64,000 bases of DNA, from contig OY101121.1 in assembly GCA_956465555.1 (NCBI GenBank), positions 1,946,722-2,010,721 of the forward strand, given 5' to 3'. This DNA is from Nitzschia sp. pyKryTriq1 (taxonomy: Eukaryota > Bacillariophyta > Bacillariophyceae > Bacillariales > Bacillariaceae). Below, one piece after another: positions 63,869-64,000 of this stretch (within the stretch, counting starts at the first letter, position 1; each line of letters opens with the position of its first letter). The notes under the pieces were generated by a model. That model saw nothing but the letters and a program-made list of their open reading frames with translations, did not search any database and was not told the origin of the DNA. A program made the translations under genes and the position numbers.

Positions 63869-64000
63869 GTAAGTAAAACAATCTTTCACTCGCCCCTCTC
63901 ATGGCCTCTGGCGGTGCGGCGGATATTAACACACAGGAAGACGTCATGTTCTCATTTTTCCTTTGTTCGTGATCGTGGAATGGCGATGGTTGATTATTGA

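Overview
This window looks like nuclear DNA of a photosynthetic stramenopile, most likely a diatom. The genes are eukaryotic, on both strands, and widely spaced, with few short introns of about 70-130 bp. Spliceosomal, TOR, MYST and POLD2 genes sit beside enzymes with the bipartite plastid leaders of secondary plastids (signal peptide followed by a Phe-starting transit peptide, as in SSA|FVP of the malonyl transacylase). Encoded proteins carry long Ser, Asn, Asp and Glu runs. I did not assign a species.

Layout. 1-7.8 kb: an EGF-repeat membrane protein, an acidic two-membrane-segment protein, a plastid RsmG-type 16S rRNA methyltransferase, and a repeat-rich gap holding a decayed coding remnant. 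7.8-20.9 kb: MYST acetyltransferase, von Willebrand A protein, gamma-glutamylcyclotransferase-like protein, MFS transporter, a thylakoid-lumen type PDZ-FKBP, and an SppA-type S49 protease. 21.1-23.0 kb: an unusual accessory segment. A 5' portion and a 3' portion of a 5S rRNA gene lie about 1.7 kb apart in the same orientation. Between them are a 4 x 45 bp tandem repeat, a pentanucleotide satellite and an orphan ORF. 23.1-30.1 kb: DNA polymerase delta small subunit, an orphan ankyrin exon, a five-part LRR gene region, a small cryptic multi-exon gene and SmD3. 31.5-34.7 kb: an EF-hand 5'-nucleotidase-like phosphoesterase and plastid malonyl-CoA:ACP transacylase. 35.4-45.2 kb: a complete TOR kinase gene of about 3233 residues. 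46-64 kb: a Ser/Arg-rich disordered protein, a TPR-DNAJC8 fusion, an MDR oxidoreductase with a long disordered N-terminus, a branched-chain aminotransferase, an unassigned basic protein, an MCM-binding protein homologue, and the first exon of a possible nitronate monooxygenase.

The genes do not form an operon or one pathway. Several serve plastid function (RsmG, FKBP, FabD, possibly SppA), DNA replication (POLD2, MCMBP), splicing (SmD3, DNAJC8) and growth control (TOR). Gaps between genes are marked by two recurring sequence styles that are nearly absent from exons: palindromic GTAC/ACCGGT clusters and TAG/AGAG-rich clusters. The most unusual observations are the separated 5S parts with their intervening repeats, the TPR-DNAJC8 and disordered-MDR domain combinations, a GC-AG intron, and introns that keep the reading frame without stops. 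Exon joins were inferred by reading splice signals and protein continuity; none was tested against transcripts.
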